The translations under genes were made by a program, and so were the position numbers. The notes beneath the pieces are model-generated. The model saw only the letters and a list, made by a program, of their open reading frames with translations, did not search any database and was not told where the DNA came from. 22,967 bases of DNA. Origin: Gammaproteobacteria bacterium (GTDB taxonomy: Bacteria; Pseudomonadota; Gammaproteobacteria; JAJDOJ01). This document shows, piece after piece, positions 14,518 through 22,949 of the stretch (positions are counted from its first letter, which is position 1; each line of letters begins with the position of its first letter). Where the stretch lies: the NCBI GenBank assembly GCA_027030565.1, contig JALVEU010000315.1, positions 1 to 22,967 of the forward strand, in the 5' to 3' direction.

Positions 14518-15978
14518 ATGCCAACAGGAACCCGAACGCCAATCGTCATCGCCATATCGTTCCTCGTGTTTCTGTCGGGCTGTGGTGGGGGCAGCGGGGA
14601 TGACAAGGCGGTTCCAGACGGCGCCCCACCCCCTCAGGGGAATCCCGTCACCGTCGTGGGTCCGATCACTGCATTCGGAAGCATCTTCGTCGCGGGCATC
14701 GAGTTCGAGACGCGCTCGGCCCGGGTGGAAGTGGACGACCGACTGGGCACCCCCGGGGATCTCCGATTGGGCATGGTGGTCGTCGTCCAGGGTACCGTGG
14801 ACGCGGAGGGGCGCCGCGGAGAGGCGCAGGAGATTCGCTTCGACGACGAGGTGCAAGGCCCCATCGAACGCATCTCGACAAACCCATCCGGGAACCGCAA
14901 GACCCTGGCCGTCTTGGGGCGTCAGGTGGCGGCGACCCGCGGGGAGACCGTATTCGAGAAGGTCACATTCGACACACTGGCCACGGGCCAGGTGATCGAG
15001 GTCAGCGGGATCGTGGGCCCCGGCGGCGTGATCGAAGCGACGCGCATCGAGCGCAAATCCGCCCGGTTCGACCCTGGGGTGAGCGAGATCGAGATCAAGG
15101 GCATTGTGGGCAGTGTGCAAGGCACGACCTTCACGTTGGACCGCTTCGTGGTCGATTTCTCGGCTGCAGATCTCTCGGGCATCCCGGGAGGCGAGGTTGC
15201 TTCTGGAATGGGAGTCGAGGTCAAGGGCAGGTTGTCGGGCACCACGATCCAGGCCTCGCGCGTGCAGCAGGAGGACCAGGTGCTGGTCAACGCGCCCGGC
15301 GAGAAGCTGCGCATCGAGGGACTCGTCACCGACTTCGTGAGCCCGTCGGATTTCCGGGTCCAGGGCCAACGCGTGGATGCCTCCGCCGCAACGCTGCTGC
15401 CACCGGGTCTGGTGCTGCGTGACGGCATTCGCATCGAAGTCGAAGGCCCCGTCGTTGGCGGCGTGCTGCGCGCGGTCAAGGTCGAGGCACAGGGCGCAGC
15501 GACCCGAATCCACGCGCGCACACTCAGCGTCGATGCGGCTGCCGGCAGCGTGGTCATGGACCTGGTGCCCGGCACTGTGACGGTCTCGATCAGTCCGCAG
15601 ACAAGCATGCGGGACGATCTGTCCGGACGTGCGCCGTTCACGCCCGCGGACATCGGCAGCGGCGACTTTCTCGAGATCCGGGGAAGTGTTCTGGGCGAAC
15701 GGCGGGTGGTTGCGGGCGAGGTGCGACGCGACGAGATCGACGACGATATCGTGCAGGGTCCCGTCACCGACTGCGTGCCCGGAGACCGGATCGTCGTGCT
15801 GGGCCTTCCCTACACCATCCAGGACGGGGTGACCCGCTTCGAGGACCTGGCCGGCGATCCGCTGCCAGACAGTGCCGCATTCTGCCAGGCCCTGGCGGCC
15901 AGCGGCACCTTCGCCAAGATCAAGGACGACGAGCGTCGCAGAGACGGGATCGCCGACGAAGTGGAGCTGGAGAACTGA
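14518..15978 (+). CDS. DUF5666-type repeat lipoprotein
   Basis: ATG 14518 follows the strong site AAAGGAGG. The 486-residue product has a lipoprotein signal (IVIAISFLVFLSGC, lipidated Cys22) and a Gly/Asp/Pro-rich spacer, so it is membrane-anchored. The rest consists of about six or seven beta-rich units of 60-75 residues that repeat a pattern of V-x-G-x-V or I-x-G-x-V openings followed by F-x-V and V-x-V strands (for example GPITAFGSIFVAGIEFET, IKGIVGSVQGTTFTLDRFVV, IEGLVTDFVSPSDFRVQGQR). This is the layout of DUF5666 proteins, whose function is unknown. It is divergent from the secreted Asp-rich gene and carries promoter site B, which suggests control by the nearby ECF factor. Confidence 0.8.
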   Translation: MPTGTRTPIVIAISFLVFLSGCGGGSGDDKAVPDGAPPPQGNPVTVVGPITAFGSIFVAGIEFETRSARVEVDDRLGTPGDLRLGMVVVVQGTVDAEGRRGEAQEIRFDDEVQGPIERISTNPSGNRKTLAVLGRQVAATRGETVFEKVTFDTLATGQVIEVSGIVGPGGVIEATRIERKSARFDPGVSEIEIKGIVGSVQGTTFTLDRFVVDFSAADLSGIPGGEVASGMGVEVKGRLSGTTIQASRVQQEDQVLVNAPGEKLRIEGLVTDFVSPSDFRVQGQRVDASAATLLPPGLVLRDGIRIEVEGPVVGGVLRAVKVEAQGAATRIHARTLSVDAAAGSVVMDLVPGTVTVSISPQTSMRDDLSGRAPFTPADIGSGDFLEIRGSVLGERRVVAGEVRRDEIDDDIVQGPVTDCVPGDRIVVLGLPYTIQDGVTRFEDLAGDPLPDSAAFCQALAASGTFAKIKDDERRRDGIADEVELEN

Positions 15979-15995
15979 CCCACCGCGTTCCCCGT

Positions 15996-16014
15996 GGGGC
16001 GGCCATGCCGCCCC
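15996..16014 (+). terminator. Hairpin after the lipoprotein gene
   Basis: A perfect 8-bp GC stem (GGGGCGGC / GCCGCCCC) with a 3-base loop, 17 bases after the stop. It is not followed by a clear T-run. The remaining 200 bases before the next gene show no gene and no promoter that I trust. Confidence 0.45.
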
Positions 16015-16215
16015 CTAACCCTTTGATCGTGTGGTACCGGGCGCCGCAGAGCGGCGCGCCCGTCGCATGCGTCTCGTGGTCACGGGATTCGTCCGATTGT
16101 ATGCTCGGGGCCAGTTGCGCCACACTACTGCGCCATTGCCGCCGTCTGAGGAAGGGTCTTCAAGGACTCACGGCACACCGGCGGTGCGGATCCATGCAGT
16201 CGAAGGATGGGGGAC

Positions 16216-17370
16216 ATGAACGAGACCGCGGCGGAGGAGCTTCAGGCGGCGGTCCGCGAGCTTCCGCAGCGCCTGGAAGGCTACCGGGAAATGCTGCTCG
16301 CCAATCTGGTCATGATCGGCGAGATCCCCGCGCCCACCTTCAAAGAGCAGGCGCGTATCGAGTTCGTCAAGCAGCGTTTCGTCGAATGCGGGCTGGAGCA
16401 GGTCTCCAGCGACACCGCGGGCAATGGCCTGGGCATCCTGCGCGGCCGCACCGGCCGGCACGCGATCCTGCTCCACGCCCACGCCGACACCCCGTTCCCC
16501 GAGACACTGCCCCATACCCTGAACGTGGAGCCGGAGCGCGTGGTGGGACCCGGCGTGGCCGACAACGCCCTGGGCCTGGCGGCCATCGTCACCCTGCCCA
16601 CGATCCTGGACAACCTGGGCATCTCCCTGGACAACGACTTGGTGTTCATGGCCTCGGTGCGCAGCCTCGGTCGGGGCAACCTGGAGGGCCTGCGCGCCTT
16701 CCTGGTCACCACCCAGCTGCCGCTGCTGGCGGGCCTGTCTATCGAAGGCGTGCCCCTGGGGCGCATGGACTACGTCTCTCAGGCTACGGTGGGCGCCGAG
16801 ATCACCTGCCGCGTCGACCCGGAGCATCCGGTGGAAGCCGGTGCGATCCCGGCGCTGAACCAGGTCATCACCCAGCTGCGGGCCATGGAGCTGCCGGCCG
16901 AGTCCCAGACGCGCCTGGTGCTCGGCTCCATCGCCGGCGGCACCTCGTACAAATCCCCGGCGCTGTCGGCCACGCTGCGCTTCCAGCTGCGCGGCGACGC
17001 CGATCCCGTGGTGGACGGCATCACCGAACAGATCGTCGCCATCTGCGACGCCGTGGCCCGTTCCACGGGGGTCCGCGTGGAATTCGACGTCATCGCCCGG
17101 ACCCGGGCCGGCGGGTTGCCCGACGACCACCCTCTGGTGGTGCGTACGCGCCACATCCTGGAAGGCCTCGGCATCGATCCCCTGCCCCCCACGCACTCCT
17201 CGGCCGCCTCGGTGTTCCTGGAACAGCACATCCCGTCCATCACGCTCGGCGTGAGCTACGGCGCGCACCGCGGCGAACCCAGCGAATACGTGGAGATCGC
17301 CCCCATGCTCAAGGGCCTGGCCCAGCTCATCGGGGTGCTGCAGGCCATCGACGGAGGCTGCTGTGACTGA
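16216..17370 (+). CDS. M20-peptidase-like protein lacking the catalytic Glu pair
   Basis: I use ATG 16216 because AAGGA lies 8 bases upstream; the ATG at 16207 overlaps that site. The 384-residue protein has the M20 fold: first ligand motif HAHAD (His89, Asp91), bridging Asp116 in GPGVADNALG, a dimerisation domain at about 190-300, and the last His351 in SYGAHRGEPSEYVEI. The EE pair expected in a VxEEGxGN-type motif is replaced: the protein reads ASVRSLGRGNLEGL (146-159), with Ser150-Leu151 at the Glu positions. Hydrolysis by the usual mechanism is therefore doubtful. It overlaps gpgS by 8 bases and heads the operon, implying a role in glucosylglycerate metabolism, perhaps as a binding or regulatory subunit (inference). 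Confidence 0.8.
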   Translation: MNETAAEELQAAVRELPQRLEGYREMLLANLVMIGEIPAPTFKEQARIEFVKQRFVECGLEQVSSDTAGNGLGILRGRTGRHAILLHAHADTPFPETLPHTLNVEPERVVGPGVADNALGLAAIVTLPTILDNLGISLDNDLVFMASVRSLGRGNLEGLRAFLVTTQLPLLAGLSIEGVPLGRMDYVSQATVGAEITCRVDPEHPVEAGAIPALNQVITQLRAMELPAESQTRLVLGSIAGGTSYKSPALSATLRFQLRGDADPVVDGITEQIVAICDAVARSTGVRVEFDVIARTRAGGLPDDHPLVVRTRHILEGLGIDPLPPTHSSAASVFLEQHIPSITLGVSYGAHRGEPSEYVEIAPMLKGLAQLIGVLQAIDGGCCD

Positions 17371-18352
17371 CATCGACCGGTGGCTCGAGACCAATACCTA
17401 CCACCACGGGCAGTTCTGGGATCTCAAGCGGCTCATCGAGACCAAGGAGTCCAAAGGACTGACGGTCTCGCTGTGCATCCCCACGCTCAACGAGGAGAAG
17501 ACCATCGGCAAGGAGATCGTGATCCTCAAGTCCGAGCTGGTGGACCGCTATCCGCTGCTGGACGAGATCGCGGTCATCGACTCGGGCTCCACGGACCGCA
17601 CGCTGGAGGTGGCGCGCAGCTTCGGCGCCGACACCTATCTCTCGGCCGAGATCCTGCCCGAATGGGGCACGCGCCGCGGCAAGGGCGAGAACCTGTGGAA
17701 GGCGATCTATCAGCTGCGCGGCGACATCATCGTGTACGTGGATGCCGACATCAAGAACATCCACCCCCGCTTCGTCTACGGCCTGGTGGCGCCGTTGGTC
17801 TACCGGCCCGAGGTCCACTACGTGAAGGCCTTCTACGACCGACCGCTGGCCGACACCACCGGCATCCGCCCCTCCGGAGGCGGGCGGGTGACCGAGATCC
17901 TGGTGCGCCCGCTGTTCTCGCTGTTCTTTCCCGAGCTCACGGCCCTGATCCAACCCCTGTCCGGTGAGTATGCCGTGCGTCGCGAAGTACTGGAGCGCAT
18001 CCCCTTCCCCATCGGCTACGGCGTGGAGACCTCGCACCTGATCGACGTGTACTTCGAATGGGGGCTGGAGGCCTTCGCACAGACCGACCTGGACCGTCGC
18101 GTGCATCGCCACCAGCCCACCCGCGACCTGGGCAAGATGGCCTTCGGTATCCTCCACACCTTCCTCACCCGCTTGCGGGCCCGGGGGATCCTGCCCGGGC
18201 TGCCCGAGCTCACGCCGATCCTGCGCCAGTTCCAGTTCCATGACGGCAAGTACGAGCAGGTGATCCACGAACTCCACGAGGAAGAGCGCCCGCCCATGGT
18301 CGAGGTGCCGCAGTACCGCGAGAAACGCGGCCTCCCCCCGCAGGAAGGCTGA
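17363..18352 (+). CDS. gpgS: Glucosyl-3-phosphoglycerate synthase (GT81)
   Basis: This cytosolic enzyme transfers glucose from NDP-glucose to 3-phosphoglycerate, the first step to glucosylglycerate. The GTG start has GGAGG 6 bases upstream and lies inside the end of the M20-like gene. The 329 residues show SLCIPTLNEEKTIG (36-49), AVIDSGSTDRTLEVA (70-84), the metal motif DAD at 127-129, and the acceptor-side GEYAVRREVLERIPFPIGYG VETSHLIDVY (201-230), with a His pair in RVHRHQP (248, 250). These fit GpgS rather than mannosyl-3-phosphoglycerate synthase. Length matches the family. The product needs dephosphorylation; the nearest candidate is the HAD protein two genes on. Made under salt stress or nitrogen limitation in other bacteria. 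Confidence 0.9.
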   Translation: MTDIDRWLETNTYHHGQFWDLKRLIETKESKGLTVSLCIPTLNEEKTIGKEIVILKSELVDRYPLLDEIAVIDSGSTDRTLEVARSFGADTYLSAEILPEWGTRRGKGENLWKAIYQLRGDIIVYVDADIKNIHPRFVYGLVAPLVYRPEVHYVKAFYDRPLADTTGIRPSGGGRVTEILVRPLFSLFFPELTALIQPLSGEYAVRREVLERIPFPIGYGVETSHLIDVYFEWGLEAFAQTDLDRRVHRHQPTRDLGKMAFGILHTFLTRLRARGILPGLPELTPILRQFQFHDGKYEQVIHELHEEERPPMVEVPQYREKRGLPPQEG

Positions 18353-18360
18353 GCATCTCT

Positions 18361-19821
18361 GTGGAACCGCGGGTCGCCATCGTCCATTACCACCTGCAGA
18401 CCGGAGGCGTGACCCGGGTCATCCAGCACGCCGTGCACGCCCTGTCGGCCCGCGGGGTCCGACCGGTGGTCCTCGCCGGCAGCCGTCCGGAGCACCCCTG
18501 GCCCTGTCCCGTCCAGGTGGTGCCTGCCCTGCAGTACGAAGAGGTCCGCCCCGCCACCACACCCAAGGCGCTCCTGGACGATCTGCGGGCGGCAGCGCGC
18601 GAAGCCCTGGGAGGCGCTCCCGACCTGTGGCACGTGCACAACCACAGCCTGGGCAAGAACCTGGTCTTTCCCGTGGCATTGCGCATGCTGGCGCAGGACG
18701 GTGAGCGAATCCTCCTGCAGGTCCACGATCTGGCCGAAGACGGGCGCCCAGCCCTGTACCGGCGCATGCTGGACACGCTGGGCGAGGGTCGAATCGACCG
18801 GCTGGCTTCGGTGCTCTATCCGGACGCACCACAGGTCCACTTCGCAGTCCTCAATCGGCGCGAGCTGCAGGCCTTCGCCGCGGCGGGCGTGCCCACAGGC
18901 CGCAATCACCTGCTTCCCAACGCCGTGGACCTGGACATGGAGGGCAACCTCCCCGCCCGTGCGGCGCCGGCATCCCAGGCCCCCCTGTGGCTCTACCCCA
19001 CGCGCGCCATCCGCCGCAAGAACCTGGGCGAGTTCCTGCTGTGGGCGAGTATCACACCCGAGGCACGGTTCGGGACCACGCGAGGCCCGGCCAATCCCGC
19101 AGAATGGCCCCGTTACCAGGAGTGGCGGCGGTTCGCAGCCGAGCTGCGGCTGCCCGTGAGCTTCGAACTGGGCGAGCAGCCGGGCGCCACGCTGGCCGGC
19201 CTGCTGGCCGCCTGCCACGCCACGGTGACCACCAGCGTGGCCGAGGGCTTCGGCCTGGCCTTCCTCGAGCCCTGGCTTGCCCTGCGCCCCGTGGCCGGAC
19301 GCGACCTGCCGGAGCTCACGGACGACTTCCGCGCCGAAGGTGTGCGGCTCGACGGCCTCTACCGGCGCCTGGACGTACCGCTCGCTTGGCTGGACCGGGA
19401 CGCCCTGCGTGCCGCGGCCGGAGCGGCCCTGACGCGCCTCCACGAGGCCTACGCCAGGCCGCTGCCTCCGGACGCAGTCGACCGGGCCCTGGCGGCATGG
19501 ATCCGCGACGGACACGTGGACTTCGGCCGCCTGGACGAACCGTTGCAACGCGCCGTGATCCGCCGGGTACACGGAGCGACCGACGAGCGCAGCGCTCTGC
19601 ACCCCGGCACGCTGGGCGCCGGGATGCCCACCGGGGCGGTCGTGGCGGCCAACCGCCAGCGCATCCGCCACAATTTCGGACTGAAGACCTATGGAGAACG
19701 GCTGCTGCGCTGTTACCGCGCCCTCCTGGACGCCCCCGTGGCCCCGCCCAGGCCGCTGGACGGCGAGGCCCTGCTCGATCACTATCTGGCCCCCGAACGC
19801 CTGTACCTCCTGCGTACATGA
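18361..19821 (+). CDS. GT4-like glycosyltransferase in the gpgS operon
   Basis: The GTG start at 18361 is 8 bases after the gpgS stop; the AGGAAGG site is rather far (about 14 bases), so coupling to gpgS translation is likely. The 486-residue product has the GT-B opening VAIVHYHLQTGGVTRVIQHA (5-24), acceptor-side WHVHNHSLGKN (90-100), and the EX7E motif EGFGLAFLE (295-303). The donor-side Arg/Lys appear in YPTRAIRRKNLGEF (212-225). The C-terminal 130 residues are an extension with no motif I know. It differs clearly from the other GT4 at 4059-5324. A second sugar transfer onto glucosylglycerate or its phosphate is the simplest idea; an unrelated acceptor is possible. Confidence 0.75.
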   Translation: MEPRVAIVHYHLQTGGVTRVIQHAVHALSARGVRPVVLAGSRPEHPWPCPVQVVPALQYEEVRPATTPKALLDDLRAAAREALGGAPDLWHVHNHSLGKNLVFPVALRMLAQDGERILLQVHDLAEDGRPALYRRMLDTLGEGRIDRLASVLYPDAPQVHFAVLNRRELQAFAAAGVPTGRNHLLPNAVDLDMEGNLPARAAPASQAPLWLYPTRAIRRKNLGEFLLWASITPEARFGTTRGPANPAEWPRYQEWRRFAAELRLPVSFELGEQPGATLAGLLAACHATVTTSVAEGFGLAFLEPWLALRPVAGRDLPELTDDFRAEGVRLDGLYRRLDVPLAWLDRDALRAAAGAALTRLHEAYARPLPPDAVDRALAAWIRDGHVDFGRLDEPLQRAVIRRVHGATDERSALHPGTLGAGMPTGAVVAANRQRIRHNFGLKTYGERLLRCYRALLDAPVAPPRPLDGEALLDHYLAPERLYLLRT

Positions 19822-20720
19822 ATCCCTCTACAGACCATGAGCTGATCCAGCGGATCCGCGCGCTCAGCCGGCCGCTCGAGCCGCTGCCCACAGACCAGGC
19901 CCCCGACTTGCGCCCCGTGACCGGCGTCCGCGCCCTCCTGTTCGACGTCTACGGCACGCTGCTGATCTCCGGCAGTGGCGACGTGGGCACCGCCCACGAG
20001 GTCACCCGCGGGGACGTGATGCGCGCGGCGCTGGAGGCCGCCGGACTGCTGCCGCCCGCCCAGCCCCTGAATCCCCCGCCGGGACTGCTCGAAGACATCA
20101 TCGGCCGACACCACGAGCGCGCACGCCGTGAGGGGATCGAGTATCCCGAGGTGGATATTCTGGAGGTCTGGGCTGACGCCCTGGGCATGTTGGGACTCGG
20201 CCCCGCGAGCATGGACAGCCTGCGGCGGCTGGCCGTGGAGTACGAGTGCGCCACCAATCCCGTCTGGCCCATGCCGGGGATGTCACAGCTCCTGGACTCG
20301 CTGGTCGACCACGACCTGCCCCTCGGGATCGTCTCCAACGCCCAGTTCTACACGCCCCTGACCCTGGAGGCGCTCACCGGACGCCGGTTGGAAGACCTGG
20401 GCTTCGATCCTGGCCTGTGCGCCTGGTCGTGGCGGCTGCGCGAGGCGAAGCCTTCACCGAGCCTGTTCCGCGGCGTGCTGCGACGACTCGCAAAACGATA
20501 CGGGATCGCGCCCCACCAGGTGCTCTACGTCGGCAACGACATGCTCAAGGACATCGTGCCCGCTCATGCCCTCGGTCTCGGAACCGTGCTCTTCGCCGGA
20601 GACCGGCGTTCGCTGCGCCTGCGCGAGGGTGATCCCCGGGTGGCAGGGGTGGCGCCCGACCGGGTGATCACGCACCTGAACCAGTTGCCCGGGCTCCTGG
20701 GCTGGGTCGAGCCCCACTGA
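19818..20720 (+). CDS. HAD-superfamily hydrolase, candidate glucosyl-3-phosphoglycerate phosphatase
   Basis: The ATG at 19818 overlaps the glycosyltransferase stop (ATGA). The 300 residues contain HAD motif I FDVYGTLL (Asp43, Tyr45), motif II IVSNA (Ser173), motif III Lys211 in REAKPSPSLF, and motif IV YVGNDMLKD (Asp241, Asp245). The cap lies at about 55-150. HAD phosphatases normally have Asp two residues after the nucleophile; this protein has Tyr, as in L-2-haloacid dehalogenases. Operon position fits the missing phosphatase that would convert glucosyl-3-phosphoglycerate to glucosylglycerate, but the motif weakens that call. It may be a phosphatase using another acid, or a different hydrolase. 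Cytosolic; no signal peptide. Confidence 0.75.
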   Translation: MNPSTDHELIQRIRALSRPLEPLPTDQAPDLRPVTGVRALLFDVYGTLLISGSGDVGTAHEVTRGDVMRAALEAAGLLPPAQPLNPPPGLLEDIIGRHHERARREGIEYPEVDILEVWADALGMLGLGPASMDSLRRLAVEYECATNPVWPMPGMSQLLDSLVDHDLPLGIVSNAQFYTPLTLEALTGRRLEDLGFDPGLCAWSWRLREAKPSPSLFRGVLRRLAKRYGIAPHQVLYVGNDMLKDIVPAHALGLGTVLFAGDRRSLRLREGDPRVAGVAPDRVITHLNQLPGLLGWVEPH

Positions 20721-20744
20721 GCAACGCCCCCCGACCCCCGGCAG

Positions 20745-22949
20745 TCAGTCCACCCACCCCAGCACGTTGCGCAGCACCGACCACCTGGGCCTGCGCGGTT
20801 CGGCGTCCTCGCCCAGGACCCAGTGCTGATAGAAACGGTCGATCCAGCCGTCCTCCTTCTTGAGGGCCACCCAGCCGTCCAGGAAGCTGCGCAACTTGAG
20901 ATCACCCCGCGCCACCGGATAGCCCAGGGGCAGCGCCGCATGGACGCCCTCGGGCACCACCACCGTGTATCGCGGATGCAGCAGGGTCCAGGTGGCCCCT
21001 TGCTGGGCACCGATCACCAGGGCATCGGCCAGCTCTTCGCCGGACTCGAAATAGTCCGCGACCTCGGGGATCTCCAGGATCTCGGCCTTGGGCAAGGCCT
21101 CCTGCAGCTTCCGGACGTAGTAGTCATCGGCGCGAATGGGCACGGCCAGGCGCAGGCCCTCCCAGCGGCGCAGCTCCTCGAGGCTGGAGAACGCCTTGCG
21201 CCGGTAGTCGGGCACCACCAGGGCCACGTTGACGTCCATGTAAGGCGCGCTGAATACCATCTCCGCGAGCCGGTCCGTGGTCATGCTCACGCCCGACATG
21301 ACGAGATGCACGCGGCCCTCGGCCAGCATGTCCGCCATGTTCAGGTTCGTGACCGGGACGAACTCCAGCTTCACGTCCAACTCATGGGCGAGCAGCCGTG
21401 CCATGTCGGCATCGAAACCCACCAGGTCTCCATGGATGTTGAGGAAGGTGAAGGGCAGGTTGTAGGGCCGATAGCCCACCCGCAGGACACCGCCCTCTCG
21501 GATGTCGGTGAGTCCATCACGCCCAGGCGGGATCCCGGGCATTGGTGGCGACGCTGCGGCACCTTCGCCCGCTTCCTTGGGCTCCGAATGGATCTCCACC
21601 TCGGTCGGGGGTGCCACCGAGACCATGGAGGCGAGCAGCTCGTCCTTGGTATAGGTGTTCTCCACGGAGGTCTCGAAGTAGACCCGCATCCCGCCCACGG
21701 CCGCCGCCGCCAGAACGAGCGTGAGCAGGACCAGCGCCCCGAGCCGGCGCCATACCACCTGGAGCTGGCCCTGCAGAGAGGCCACCGTGAGCAGGGTGAA
21801 GGTGATGAGGTTCATGGCCGCGAGCAGGGTGGCGGTGCGCCCGTTGACGATGCCGGTGACCACATAGAGTTGGTAGAGGTCGGTGGGCATCTTCATGAGG
21901 TCCAGCATGAAGGGCAGCGCCACGTCCACGCCGCCGAAGAAGCTGAGCAGTCCAGAGAAGACGAACTGCAGGTAATCGGTGAAACCCAGCTCGCGCCCCG
22001 TGAACCAGGCCCCGAACAGGATGAACGTCAGCATGATGAGCTTGCCGATGTTCGGGAAGTTGAAGGTCACCGGGATCAGCACGTCCACGTAGGAGTCGGT
22101 GTCCTCACGGGCGAGGCCGTACTTCTGGAACAGAGACTTGGATTCGGCGATCAGGATCGGCAGGACCACGAAGAGATTGCCCGTGGTGAATGCGGTCACC
22201 AGGGCGTCGCGCGAGACGGTCACCACGTCGCGGTAGCGAAACGGCGTCACGGCCCCCACCAAGGCCGGGAGCACCCAGAACGCGATGAACAGACTGATCA
22301 GGTTGAAGCTGATGAGATAGACCTGCAGCCGGGAGAGTTCGCCCACGGTCATGGTCCCCGCGGCCGAGGCCGCGATGGCGAACACCCCGATGGGGGTCAG
22401 CTTCACCACGAAACCCGCCACCTTCACCAGGGCGTCGGTGAGCACCGCCAGGCTGTCCAGGAAGCCCGCCTTGCGCGGCACGCCGATCAGGGCCACCCCC
22501 ACCGCGATGCTGAACAACACCACGGCCGGGACCAGGTTCTCCGAGAGCGCCCGAAAGGGGTTGGCTGGAATGTAGAGATCCACCAGGTCCACCGGCGCAG
22601 GCGGCTGCACCAAGGCCGTGCTGAAGAAAGAAGCCGATTCCGTGCTGGGAAACAAAAGCGGCACCAGCAGGATGAACGCAAAGGCGATGACCCAGAACCA
22701 CAGCAGCCAGAAGCCGCCCCGTTTGACCAGCAGCAGTGCTTTCTCGAAGGTCAGTCCGCCGATCCCCCCGATGAGCGAGACCACGATGTAGGGCAGAATG
22801 GTCATCTGCAGCAGCTTGATGAAGATCGTGCCCACCACGCCCAGGGGTGCCGCCAGCTCCCCCAGGAACACGCCTGTGGCGATCCCCAGGGCCATTCCGA
22901 GGAGGATGGCCGTGGACAGGCTCATGCGCAGCCGAAACGGCCTGCGCAT
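20745..22949 (-). CDS. Dicarboxylate symporter (DAACS) fused to a periplasmic solute-binding domain
   Basis: The 734 residues consist of a DAACS/GltP-like symporter with about 8 membrane helices and re-entrant loops (1 to about 395), an extra helix (GALVLLTLVLAAAAVGGMRV, 404-423), a Pro/Glu linker, and a family 3 solute-binding domain (485-720; VLRVGYRPYNLPFTF, GDLVGFDADMARLLAHEL, SGVSMTTDRLAEMVFSAPYM). The usual symporter signatures are altered: the Ser-rich hairpin is AFTTGNLFVVLP (253-264) and the NMDG box is NFPNIGK (297-303). Uptake or sensing of an organic or amino acid is likely. The frame stays open to the window edge, so the true start may lie beyond 22949; a Met at 22925 is an alternative. 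It is convergent with the HAD gene, 24 bases away. Confidence 0.82.
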   Translation of the reverse strand: MRRPFRLRMSLSTAILLGMALGIATGVFLGELAAPLGVVGTIFIKLLQMTILPYIVVSLIGGIGGLTFEKALLLVKRGGFWLLWFWVIAFAFILLVPLLFPSTESASFFSTALVQPPAPVDLVDLYIPANPFRALSENLVPAVVLFSIAVGVALIGVPRKAGFLDSLAVLTDALVKVAGFVVKLTPIGVFAIAASAAGTMTVGELSRLQVYLISFNLISLFIAFWVLPALVGAVTPFRYRDVVTVSRDALVTAFTTGNLFVVLPILIAESKSLFQKYGLAREDTDSYVDVLIPVTFNFPNIGKLIMLTFILFGAWFTGRELGFTDYLQFVFSGLLSFFGGVDVALPFMLDLMKMPTDLYQLYVVTGIVNGRTATLLAAMNLITFTLLTVASLQGQLQVVWRRLGALVLLTLVLAAAAVGGMRVYFETSVENTYTKDELLASMVSVAPPTEVEIHSEPKEAGEGAAASPPMPGIPPGRDGLTDIREGGVLRVGYRPYNLPFTFLNIHGDLVGFDADMARLLAHELDVKLEFVPVTNLNMADMLAEGRVHLVMSGVSMTTDRLAEMVFSAPYMDVNVALVVPDYRRKAFSSLEELRRWEGLRLAVPIRADDYYVRKLQEALPKAEILEIPEVADYFESGEELADALVIGAQQGATWTLLHPRYTVVVPEGVHAALPLGYPVARGDLKLRSFLDGWVALKKEDGWIDRFYQHWVLGEDAEPRRPRWSVLRNVLGWVD

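Noticed and set aside
13678..15513. Long minus-strand open frame of 611 codons
   Set aside because: It lies antisense to the lipoprotein and across the secreted-protein gene in another frame, and its composition is Arg/Asp/His-rich without motifs. The plus-strand lipoprotein has a ribosome site, lipobox and repeats.
18016..19782. Minus-strand open frame of 588 codons opposite gpgS and the second glycosyltransferase
   Set aside because: Antisense shadow in GC-rich DNA. The plus-strand genes carry clear family motifs and tight operon spacing.
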